Positions 7,742-17,437 of a DNA stretch of 64,000 bases are shown here, piece by piece (position 1 is the stretch's first letter; the number at the start of each line of letters is the position of its first letter). The notes beneath the pieces were generated by a model that saw only the letters and a program-made list of their open reading frames with translations, made no database searches and was not told the DNA's origin. The stretch is from the NCBI GenBank assembly GCA_041685915.1, contig JAWLEV010000002.1:1-64000 (forward strand), written 5' to 3'. The DNA is from JAWLEV01 sp041685915. GTDB taxonomy: Bacteria; Chloroflexota; Anaerolineae; UBA1429. The position numbers and the translations under genes were made by a program.

Positions 7742-8950
7742 CTAGCTTTTTCCCAACAGGTTGGCAGCGAACAGGCCGGCGGCCAAGAAGCCAAAGGCGG
7801 TTATCCCAAGCATGGGGCGAATGCCAAGGGCATCGGCGACGACGCCGCTCACGGCGGGCCCGGCGAACATGCCGATGGCATAGACGGACTGATGAAGCCC
7901 CATGGCCGTGCTGCGCTTGGCGTCATCCACGTGGCGGATGCTCATGCCCATCAGGACGGGATAGGTAGTGCCCTGAGCCAGCCCGATGAGGAATTGGGCG
8001 ACAAAGATGACCGTCAGATTAGGGGCGAGAGCTGCTACGATTATACCGCAAGCCAGAAGCGTCACGCCGGCGAACACCAGGCGGCGGGCGCCGATGCGGT
8101 TGACGAGGGCCGTGGCGACCAGGTTTCCCAGTGTAAAGACGCCGATGTTCATGCTCAATAGGGCACTCAGGGTAAATCCCGTCGCTCCCAACCTTTCTGC
8201 CAGAAGGGGGATGAAGGAAAAAGTTGCCGTCCAGTTCGCATACTGACACAACGTGCTAATCAGAGTCGGCAACATGACGTCGCGTCGGACAAAGAGACCG
8301 CCGACGCTGTCGAAGGAGGGGCGTTTGCGTTCTAATCGCTGTTCCTTCGTCGGGATCATCACGAGGGCGGCCAGTGCCGCCGCCCCGGCGGCGAGGAAAA
8401 AGGCCAGATTGTATCCCCCCCACGCGTTAAGCGAACCCGTCACGCCCGTGGCCAACAGTCGGCCCACCGAGCCAACCAGGGTGAGCAGGGAACTAGCGCG
8501 CACGGACTCTTTTTGGGGAAACAGTCCACTAAAGAGCACGATCAGGGGAACCCAGGTCCCGGCCGAGAGGCCCGTGATGGCTCTGCCGATCAAGAGGCCC
8601 CTTGCTCCGTCGGATATGCCCATGAACCAGGCTCCCAGGGCCACGAGCCCAAGCCCTCCCACCACAAAGGGTTTTCTCCTCCCCACCCAGTCCGAGACGA
8701 TGCCCAACGGCAGGCGTATGACAGCCTGCCACAATCCGTACATGGAGAGGATGATTCCCACCATGGCTAGATTCTCCGTCTTCATCTCTACATAACTTGG
8801 CAGGGTGGGTGCGTAGAGATAGAGGCCTATCCAATATAAGAAGACGACCACCACGTATAGCGTGATCTTGAGTTTTCGGCTTTCGACCTGTGGTGTAACG
8901 CGGGTGGCCGCCGATTCGGCGGCCGCTGCTCCCGGATTGGACCGATTCAT
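7742..8950 (-). CDS. MFS transporter
   Basis: 402 residues from ATG 8950, preceded by AAGGAA at good spacing; alternative starts at 8971 or 9097 are less likely. Twelve hydrophobic segments are visible. The loop motif IVSDWVGRRKPFVVGG after helix 2 fits the MFS GxxxDRxGRR signature. The substrate cannot be told from sequence. It lies 35 bp after a KduD-like dehydrogenase, so it may import a uronate or a related sugar acid. Confidence 0.85.
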   Translation of the reverse strand: MNRSNPGAAAAESAATRVTPQVESRKLKITLYVVVVFLYWIGLYLYAPTLPSYVEMKTENLAMVGIILSMYGLWQAVIRLPLGIVSDWVGRRKPFVVGGLGLVALGAWFMGISDGARGLLIGRAITGLSAGTWVPLIVLFSGLFPQKESVRASSLLTLVGSVGRLLATGVTGSLNAWGGYNLAFFLAAGAAALAALVMIPTKEQRLERKRPSFDSVGGLFVRRDVMLPTLISTLCQYANWTATFSFIPLLAERLGATGFTLSALLSMNIGVFTLGNLVATALVNRIGARRLVFAGVTLLACGIIVAALAPNLTVIFVAQFLIGLAQGTTYPVLMGMSIRHVDDAKRSTAMGLHQSVYAIGMFAGPAVSGVVADALGIRPMLGITAFGFLAAGLFAANLLGKS

Positions 8951-8985
8951 CGACCGTTCCTTGTGGCTCATGGGATAAAAGTCTG

Positions 8986-9750
8986 CTAACGGCTCAGCCA
9001 GCCGCCATCCACGGGATAGATGGTACCGTGGCAATAGTTGGAAGCCTCTGAGGCCAAAAAGACGACGGCACCCTTTAGATCCTCCGGTGTGCCCCATCGA
9101 TCCGCGGGGATGCGAGCCAGTATGGCCGGGTTGCGCTCTGGATCCTTTTCCAGCACGGCTGTCAGTTCAGTGAGCATGTATCCCGGCGCGATGGCATTCA
9201 CGTTGACGTTCTGATCGGCCAACTCGTTAGCCATGGCCCGTGTCACACCGGCCACACCATGTTTAGAGGCCGTATAGGAGGGCACGCCGAGCCCTCCCTC
9301 GTAGGAGAGCATGGAGGCCACGTTGATGATCTTGCCTCGGCCCTGCTCGACGAAATGGCGGGCTGCCGCTTGAGAGAGGAACATGAGACTCGTGAGATTG
9401 ATCTTTAATACTCTGTTCCAGGCCTCCTCGGAACATTCCAGGGTGGATTCCCGGGCGATGGTGCCGGCCACGTTCACCAGAATGTCGAGGCCCCCCATGG
9501 CTTCCACGGTATCCTGGACGAGGCCGTGGAGATCCTCTGCACTGGCTTTATATAGGTCGAAGGGGAAGTGGAGGAAACGACGTCCCAGGGCCTCGATCTC
9601 CTCCGCTGTCTCTGCGCAAGAGCTTCGGGAGACTCCCACCACGTCGGCGCCCGCCTCTGCCAGTCCGATGGCCATTCCCTGACCCAACCCGCGGCTGGCC
9701 CCCGTCACCAGAGCCACTCTATCGTCCAATTTGAACTTGTCGAGTATCAT
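8986..9750 (-). CDS. kduD: SDR dehydrogenase, KduD-like (2-dehydro-3-deoxy-D-gluconate 5-dehydrogenase)
   Basis: 254 residues. The Rossmann motif TGASRGLGQGMA is near 16-27, NVAG near 93-96, the catalytic Ser in NVASMLSYEGG, and YTASK with its Tyr and Lys near 158-162. GRIPADRWGTPEDL-type and YPVDGGWLSR endings match KduD closely, supporting oxidoreduction between 2,5-diketo-3-deoxygluconate and KDG in uronate breakdown. Good RBS GGGAGA upstream. A weak promoter (TTGTTG, 17 bp, TAAAAT) lies in the 220-bp gap before it. Confidence 0.75.
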   Translation of the reverse strand: MILDKFKLDDRVALVTGASRGLGQGMAIGLAEAGADVVGVSRSSCAETAEEIEALGRRFLHFPFDLYKASAEDLHGLVQDTVEAMGGLDILVNVAGTIARESTLECSEEAWNRVLKINLTSLMFLSQAAARHFVEQGRGKIINVASMLSYEGGLGVPSYTASKHGVAGVTRAMANELADQNVNVNAIAPGYMLTELTAVLEKDPERNPAILARIPADRWGTPEDLKGAVVFLASEASNYCHGTIYPVDGGWLSR

Positions 9751-9970
9751 GAACGTTTCTCCCTTTTTCTTTACGTTACTTGAAACTCACCCTATTTTAC
9801 TGCAAATACCCATATCCAACAATCGTTCTGTATTCCAGGGGAGTGAAAATTGGATGGAGCTCGTGACCTTTTCCACGGGGCCGGCCTGATGCAGATAAGG
9901 AGACGGACTCGATTACGTGAGGTAACGCGGATTTGTCTGACGTGGTATCTGTCTATGAAAAAAAAGAGTT

Positions 9971-11323
9971 CTAGTCCGCTTCCATTTGGGCATAGTCCTG
10001 GCCCAGGATAATACGGATATCGGCGTCATAGGAGGTTTCTTTTTGAAAAGCCTCTTGGGGATTCACTCCCAGAACGGAGGCGAGGGCGTCTGTCGCGTAG
10101 GGATTGTCTCCGTACAGGACAAACTTTGTTGTCTTGTGGTCCAGTCGTTCGGCGTTCTCGTAGCGTGTCACGTTGAATCCCCGCTCCTTCAAGAGACTTT
10201 CCGTTCTTTTTGCCAGGTCAGGCACGGCGGTGCCATTTTGCAGTACGATGCGGGCCTCCTGGATCTCCGGACGAACTTTTGGGGAGCTGGACGTCGGCGC
10301 CGCCGAGGGGACGGGGGAGGGAAAGAGTTCTTCTACCAGTTCCTGTACCTTGCTCCAGTCGGCCACTTCCACCACCCAGTTCTCCGGCGTGACCACCGTG
10401 GTGGTCATGGATTCATCAAGTACCGCCCGGTCGATGTTGGAGCGGTCGATACGTTTCGCGACCTTGGCCAAGGCGATCATCTCTTCGAGGGTCATATCCG
10501 TTTTCACCGTATCACCGGCCACCTCGATTATTTTTGGAATGCGCGATACGGGGACATCCAGGCTCAGTATCTTGTCCCGCACGGCCATGATGACGTCCTG
10601 CTGGCGTTTCATACGGTCAAAGTCGTTGCTGCCATGTCGTGAACGGGCGTACTGCAAAGCGGTCTCTCCGTCCATCTGTTGAAGGCCGGCGGGAATATCC
10701 ACAACCATGGTCCCATAGTTCTCGTCGGGATAATTTTCATCGTGGATCCGTTCCTCCACGTCGATGGTGATGCCCCCAATCTCGTCCACCAGCCTCTCAA
10801 AGCCTCTAAAGTTGATGCGCACATAATAGTGGACGGGAACACCGAACGCGTGCCAGACAGTCTTTTTGGCCAGGGCCACGCCCCCGCCGGGATAGTCGCG
10901 CTGATCTCCCAGAAAATGGGCAGTGTTGATACGGTTCTCTCCAAACCCGGGGATGGTGGTCCACAAGTCCCGCGGAATGGAGAGTATGGCCGCCGAGTCG
11001 GTGGCGGGATCGATGGAGAGGAGAATCATGGTGTCCGTGCGCCAAGGGCCCGATTCCTCACTGCGCTGATCGATGCCCAGGAGAAGGATATTTATCCGCT
11101 CCTTTTCCTCGACGACGTCGGGAAGCTCTTCTTCGGGCGCTCGTCCCAGCGTCGTGCCTGCTTGAACGTTTGGTGAGGAAAAGGACGACGACGGGCGAGC
11201 CATAAGGGCGCGCATAGTGGAGAAGAATAAATAAGCGGAATAGAGGGCTCCCGCTACAAGTAAAACGATTAAAAAGGTGGCCAATGCCGCTTTCAAATCC
11301 CGTCTTTTCAAAATCTGAAACAC
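9971..11323 (-). CDS. LytR-CpsA-Psr (LCP) family protein with LytR_C domain
   Basis: 450 residues: a short cytoplasmic N-terminus, a signal-anchor helix (about 13-33), and an LCP catalytic domain. The domain carries the conserved motifs INILLLGIDQR, SIPRDLW, NTAHFLG and YARSRHGSNDFDRMKRQQ. A C-terminal LytR_C domain (about 355-445) follows. LCP enzymes transfer undecaprenyl-linked polymers to peptidoglycan or protein outside the membrane, which fits the Wzz/CpsD genes nearby and a monoderm envelope. It stands alone with its own promoter. Confidence 0.9.
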   Translation of the reverse strand: MFQILKRRDLKAALATFLIVLLVAGALYSAYLFFSTMRALMARPSSSFSSPNVQAGTTLGRAPEEELPDVVEEKERINILLLGIDQRSEESGPWRTDTMILLSIDPATDSAAILSIPRDLWTTIPGFGENRINTAHFLGDQRDYPGGGVALAKKTVWHAFGVPVHYYVRINFRGFERLVDEIGGITIDVEERIHDENYPDENYGTMVVDIPAGLQQMDGETALQYARSRHGSNDFDRMKRQQDVIMAVRDKILSLDVPVSRIPKIIEVAGDTVKTDMTLEEMIALAKVAKRIDRSNIDRAVLDESMTTTVVTPENWVVEVADWSKVQELVEELFPSPVPSAAPTSSSPKVRPEIQEARIVLQNGTAVPDLAKRTESLLKERGFNVTRYENAERLDHKTTKFVLYGDNPYATDALASVLGVNPQEAFQKETSYDADIRIILGQDYAQMEAD

Positions 11324-11357
11324 GTTGACCTCACGTTTACCCTGCCTGACTTGAGAG

Positions 11358-11384
11358 ATTATAGCATGTGCGCACCTTTGACAA
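11358..11384 (-). promoter_or_regulatory. Promoter of the LCP gene
   Basis: Minus-strand TATAAT at 11363-11358 preceded by TGC (extended -10), with TTGTCA (11384-11379) 15 bp upstream. The short spacer is compensated by the extended -10. Confidence 0.55.
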
Positions 11385-11554
11385 ATATGGTGTCGCTATA
11401 GCACACATGGTCTGTCCATGATTCGAGCGCGACTTTCCCTGATCCGTGCATGGCCTCCTGAACTCTTGCTTGGGCATGAAATCCGCTTATCAGATAGCCC
11501 CATTGGGATGCTGTGTCCGCGGCCCCTTAATCGCCCCGCCCTGGGCGTCAAAGT

Positions 11555-11710
11555 TTGGCTCTACTGAAAGAACTACAAAGAGCTGCGTGGCACTTACAAT
11601 CGATCCTTCAAGAATTATTACCTTTACGTTTAGAATACATTTTTTTGCTATCAATTGTCGTACAAGTGCCACGCAGCTGAACGCATGACATCTTTTTTCA
11701 GGGGAGCCAA
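11555..11710 (-). repeat. Nested-hairpin repeat element, copy 1
   Basis: The outer arms TTGGCTC (11555-11561) and GAGCCAA (11704-11710) enclose a second arm pair, AGCTGCGTGGCACTT (11581-11595) and its perfect complement (11664-11678). The inner spacer is 68 bp. Inside it, ACAATCGAT (11596-11604) and ATCAATTGT (11650-11658) pair again with one G-U on the minus strand. The same plan, with compensatory changes, recurs at 63044-63196. It lies in the 423-bp gene-free region 11324-11746, whose only other signal is the LCP promoter. Confidence 0.75.
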
Positions 11711-11746
11711 GTTCATGCCCGGGAAAGCTGCGTTTTCATGTTCAGA

Positions 11747-13174
11747 TCAGGAATGGCGATACAGGTCCCAGTCCAGATAAGTGCCAATGGCCTCCTCGAC
11801 GACGTCGGAACAGTGGCCGCGCGCCATGGCAACGTGATGCTCAAACCCATGCTTGCAGAGATGATCCATGAGTCCTTGCAGGTTTGAGACCTTGCAGACC
11901 GCCGCTCCACCGGCGATATCAAGGGGATCACCAGTGAACTCGCCCTCACCCAGGTAGCACTTGATGATGCCCCTGGGATCATCCGTCGATGTCCGGAAGA
12001 AGGTCATCGGACCGGCGGCAACCCTTGCTTTGACGGCACCAAAGCAGCGATCCGGCCCCAGCGTCCCTCCCAGCACGTCCAGGTTGGAGATTTCGACATC
12101 CTCCTTCCCGATAAAGGACTTGGGAAAGTTGCTACAGTGAATCCCGACACACTTATTTCTGTCCTGCGCATAGTTGTTGTTCCAATCCAGCAAAGCCGGC
12201 GGATTCCCGGACGCGAGGAGCAGAGCGTACATGGAGACGGCTCCCAGCACATCCACCTCACAGGCGCTGGGCAGCAGTCGCTCGCCCATCATGCTCATCG
12301 TCAGACACGTGGCGCAGCCATAGTTCTTTTGGATGGAATCCCAGCACTGGATGGCGCTGGCATCGCACCCATTTTCCCGCATCCAACGGTCGATCACCAC
12401 CGACAGCTTGGCCTGCTTTACCACATTCTGCCTTGGAATGTACTCGGGGATGGCGCCATATTCCTCGATCCTGGCCAATTTGTCCTCGACCGCGCTGTCG
12501 TCCGAATCAAGAGCCCGAGCGCGAAAGATAATCTCTGAAAGATCCACCGGGACGACGGTGATCCCGGTTTCCTGAAGGAGCTTTTCGCTGAAACGCACCG
12601 TCTGAAACGGGGCTGGCCTCGCTCCGATGGCACCGATCCGCGCCCCGGTCAGTCCCTGGATGAGGCGACAGACTTGAGCAAAGGATGCCAGATCCTGCTC
12701 GAATATCTCACTCTCGATCGAGCAGGAGTGGTAGGTCGTATTGGTAAAAGGGATGCCGTATTGATAAAGATTATTGCAGACCGATAGCTTGCCGCAAAAA
12801 GCATCTCTTCTATACTCGGACTTGAGCTTTTCCAGGTCGTCATCAAAAGCATGCACGAGCACGGGCAGGTCCAGATCCGCCATGTCCAGCGTCTGAACAA
12901 CGGCGACCTCATCGCCAAAATTCGGAAGTGTGACGATAAATCCGTCGATCTCGTGCTCATGATCCTTAAAGAACTCGGCTGTGATCCGAGCATCATCCAA
13001 CGTCTCTATGGCGCCGTTGGGCGTTGCGTCCTTTGGCGGGATGACGTACTTGTAACCGAGGTTGGTCAATCTGGATAACAGGGCCTCCCTGCCCTCGGCG
13101 GCGAGAACGGGATTGAAAAACCCCCGGGTCCCGACGATCAAACCAAAGGTCGGTGATTTTTCCACGATGCGCAT
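11747..13174 (-). CDS. L-fucose/L-arabinose isomerase-family protein
   Basis: 475 residues with the overall pattern of the ketol-isomerase family related to L-fucose and L-arabinose isomerases. An N-terminal Rossmann-like part (FGLIVGTRGFFNP; GFIVTLPNFGDE) is followed by a C-terminal metal-binding part with acidic residues and CEVDVLGAVSMYALL. It is the last gene of the operon after a split transketolase and an FGGY kinase. I infer aldose-to-ketose conversion of a pentose or branched pentose such as apiose; the substrate is not shown by sequence. Confidence 0.7.
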   Translation of the reverse strand: MRIVEKSPTFGLIVGTRGFFNPVLAAEGREALLSRLTNLGYKYVIPPKDATPNGAIETLDDARITAEFFKDHEHEIDGFIVTLPNFGDEVAVVQTLDMADLDLPVLVHAFDDDLEKLKSEYRRDAFCGKLSVCNNLYQYGIPFTNTTYHSCSIESEIFEQDLASFAQVCRLIQGLTGARIGAIGARPAPFQTVRFSEKLLQETGITVVPVDLSEIIFRARALDSDDSAVEDKLARIEEYGAIPEYIPRQNVVKQAKLSVVIDRWMRENGCDASAIQCWDSIQKNYGCATCLTMSMMGERLLPSACEVDVLGAVSMYALLLASGNPPALLDWNNNYAQDRNKCVGIHCSNFPKSFIGKEDVEISNLDVLGGTLGPDRCFGAVKARVAAGPMTFFRTSTDDPRGIIKCYLGEGEFTGDPLDIAGGAAVCKVSNLQGLMDHLCKHGFEHHVAMARGHCSDVVEEAIGTYLDWDLYRHS

Positions 13175-13245
13175 CTCTTTTTTCTCCTTTCGGACACTTT
13201 TTCGATTGGGATGGCGATATCCCTCTGGAATTCCTTACCGAGATG

Positions 13246-14726
<1,481 letters not shown>

Positions 14727-14730
<4 letters not shown>

Positions 14731-15683
14731 TCTGCCCCTCGTATAGAATCCAAACCAAGAACCTCGGTAGCCGCGTCGCGGATGCCCTTGGCTGTAAGAC
14801 CGAAATGCTCAAACAGGAATTCAGGCCCTCCAATGGGCGCGAATTGACCAGGTACCCCCAGAATGCGCATGGGCAGCGGATGCTCGGTGACCACCACCTC
14901 GGCCACCGCACTGCCCAAACCTCCGTAAATCTGATGCTCTTCCACAGTGACGATGGCAGCCGTCTCTTTAGCGGCGGCGATGATGGCCTCGCGGTCGATG
15001 GGTTTGATGGAAGCCATATTCAATACGCGCGCCTCAATCCCCTCTTCCGTCAAAAGTTCCGCCGCCTCCAAGGCCCTCGTCACCATCGTTCCACAGGCGA
15101 TGAGCGTGACATCGCCGCCGTCGCGCAGGCAAACGGCCCTTCCCATCTCAAGCGTATAGTCGCTGCTATGAACTATGGGCACCCCCATACGACTGAAACG
15201 CAAGTAGATCGGACCACGGATCTCCGCTGCCATCTTGACCGCCTGTTCCGACTCGATAGGGTCGGCAGGGACAACGACTCTCATATTGGCGATGGCGCGC
15301 AGCCAGGCGATATCCTCTATGGCATGATGGGTGCCCCCCAGGGCGCCATAGGCCAGACCGGTACTCACGCCGCAGAGCTTCACGTTGGCGTTGCTGTAGG
15401 CGACGTCGTTCTTGATCTGCTCCAAAGCACGTGCGGTGAGAAAGCACGCAGCAGCCGCGACAAAAGGAATCTTGCCCCCGTTTGCCAGGCCAGATGCCAT
15501 GCCAATCATATTCTGCTCGGCGATGCCCACATTGAACAGGCGATCGGGGAACAATCCACAAAAGCGCGTCAATTTGGCTGAACCGACAGAATCGTTAGTG
15601 AGAGCCACAATGCGGGGATCTCGCCGTGCGACATTTTCAAGAGCCCTAGAAAATGAATTTCGGCAATCAAACAGCTCAGTCAT
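14727..15683 (-). CDS. Transketolase, C-terminal subunit
   Basis: 318 residues covering the pyrimidine-binding and C-terminal domains of transketolase: GLFPDRLFNVGIAEQNMIG with the catalytic Glu, FAVAAAACFLTARALEQ-like strand, and a C-terminal region with VTVEEHQIYGGLGSAV. The N-terminal half is a separate gene upstream with an 8-bp overlap. Split transketolases occur in archaea, some anaerobes, and the apulose-4-phosphate transketolase AptAB of D-apiose catabolism. In this operon it would cleave the phosphorylated keto-sugar. Confidence 0.88.
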
Positions 15684-16506
15684 TTGACATGTCCCTCAAT
15701 TCCTCGAGCGCAGCGGCCAACTCTTTATCGGTGGGCACTCGATGATGCCATTCTGCACGATCCTCTATAAACGAAACCCCTTTGCCCTTGTGCGTGTGGG
15801 CGATAACGCAGTTGGGCCTGCCGCTCTCAAAGGGTATGCTCTCAAATATTTCAAGCAGAGCCGCGTGGTCGTGTCCGTTCACCTCACGCACTGACCAATT
15901 GAAGCTGCGCCACTTGTCAGCCAGCGGCTCAAGAGGCGCGATGCGCTCTGTCCAATCGCTCAACTGCAGCCCGTTACGGTCCACAATCAACGTTAGATTG
16001 TCCAACTTGAGATGAGAAGCCTGCAAGGCCGCCTCCCAGTTGCTGCCAGCCTGCATTTCACCGTCTCCTGTCAGAACGAATGCGCGCCAAGAGGCGCCAT
16101 CCATCTTGGCAGCGAGGGCTGCCCCCACCCCAATGGGAAGCCCATGCCCCAGCGAGCCCGTGTTCGCCTCCACTCCTGGAATTTCGTCGACGGGATGTCC
16201 GCTCAATCTGGATAGAGGCTGCATGTAGGTGTGCAACTCCTCCTTGGGGATGAAATCCGCAAAGGCGAGTACAGTGTAAAGCAGAGCGGAGCTGTGTCCT
16301 TTACTCATGATAAAGCGGTCGCGATCGGGGGCATCAGCCCTGGAAGGGCTAATGTGCAATACGCCGCCCAGATAGAGCGTGGTAAGGATATCCGCCGCGG
16401 AAAGATCCCCGCCAGTGTGTCCCCCACCCGCCTCATGGATCACTCGTAAATTGCGCCGTCGAACCCTGTAGGCCATCCGCCTCAGTTCTTTGGGAGTCAA
16501 TGCCAT
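15676..16506 (-). CDS. Transketolase, N-terminal subunit
   Basis: 276 residues forming the thiamine diphosphate-binding half. RDRFIMSKGHSSALLY supplies the His of the active site; SLGHGLPIGVGAALAAK and GDGEMQAGSNWEAAL...IVDRN give the ThDP/Mg motif (GDG then N). First gene of the operon with the C-terminal subunit, FGGY kinase and isomerase. A 124-bp gap separates it from the creatininase-family gene, and I see no clear consensus promoter there. Confidence 0.88.
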   Translation of the reverse strand: MALTPKELRRMAYRVRRRNLRVIHEAGGGHTGGDLSAADILTTLYLGGVLHISPSRADAPDRDRFIMSKGHSSALLYTVLAFADFIPKEELHTYMQPLSRLSGHPVDEIPGVEANTGSLGHGLPIGVGAALAAKMDGASWRAFVLTGDGEMQAGSNWEAALQASHLKLDNLTLIVDRNGLQLSDWTERIAPLEPLADKWRSFNWSVREVNGHDHAALLEIFESIPFESGRPNCVIAHTHKGKGVSFIEDRAEWHHRVPTDKELAAALEELRDMSND

Positions 16507-16630
16507 AGAATCCTCTGCATCCTACGAATAACCATAGTTTGCCTGCAGGTTGAACGTCGAACTACTCTCGGGGCGAACTTGTCCCAATGCTCGGAACCTG
16601 TGCTGTAAAACCTTTCCTCACACCTGAGCC

Positions 16631-17350
16631 TCATTCGGCCTGTTGGATGCCCACCACCTTTTTGCCCGGCCTGGCGGCCATGTCGCGCAACAGGTCTGCC
16701 ACCGCTTCCGCGCCCGCCTGCAGTATGCGTTCTCCCTTCTCTGCCGAGCCCGGATAGGCATCGGTGATATTCTCTACCAGTTGGTACTTTTCCTCGTGTA
16801 CAGATTCCGGTGCCAGGGCCAGGATGGCGGACGTCTCCGCCTCGCCCGCGTGGCCGATGTTGTGCTGGGGCCCCTCACAGATGGCGTCGATCTCTTCCGG
16901 CATGAGGTCGAACCAGCTGCAGGCCTCCACCTGCATGCCAAGGGTGTGCTTCAATTCCAGGGCGGCAGCCCGGATGGTATCCCCGTTGCCGCCATGTCCG
17001 CTGAGGATCAGGACACGCTCGAATCCCTGGGCGGCGATCGATTCGCAGATGTCCCCCAGCATGTTTATCACCGTGACCACGCGCAGGGAGATGGTCCCGT
17101 TGTGGACCATGTGGTGCGGGGAGACGCCAAAGGGGATGACGCGCGTCACCAGCACGGGTACGTCGTCCAGACTGCGCGCCGCCTCTGCCGCCACGTACTC
17201 GACGGTGCGGCAGTCGGTGTCCACAGGAAGGTGATGGCCGTGCTGCTCCGTGGAGGCGATGGGCACCACGACCACGGTGCCACGTTCTGCCCAGTCCGAG
17301 AATTCGTCGCGCGTGTGCTCCGTCCACATTACTTCCTCTAGAGGTTTCAT
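16631..17350 (-). CDS. Creatininase-family amidohydrolase
   Basis: 239 residues. Metal-binding motifs of the creatinine amidohydrolase family are visible: VPIASTEQHGHHLPVDTD (Glu, His and Asp ligands, about 30-47), VSPHHMVHNGTISL, LSGHGGNG (about 126-133) and GHAGEAETS with its Glu (about 175-183). Members open cyclic amides or lactam-like rings (creatinine, F420 precursors, mycofactocin). Here it follows the GH42 gene at the end of a large catabolic cluster, so a cyclic amide intermediate is plausible. RBS GAAGGAG fits the start. Confidence 0.85.
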   Translation of the reverse strand: MKPLEEVMWTEHTRDEFSDWAERGTVVVVPIASTEQHGHHLPVDTDCRTVEYVAAEAARSLDDVPVLVTRVIPFGVSPHHMVHNGTISLRVVTVINMLGDICESIAAQGFERVLILSGHGGNGDTIRAAALELKHTLGMQVEACSWFDLMPEEIDAICEGPQHNIGHAGEAETSAILALAPESVHEEKYQLVENITDAYPGSAEKGERILQAGAEAVADLLRDMAARPGKKVVGIQQAE

Positions 17351-17437
17351 CGCTCAACTCCTTCGTGTTCTATGTTTTATTGAATTAAAGTGATGGAAAA
17401 TGGGATGCGCCGACCCACAGCGCCCCCAGACCAAGCG

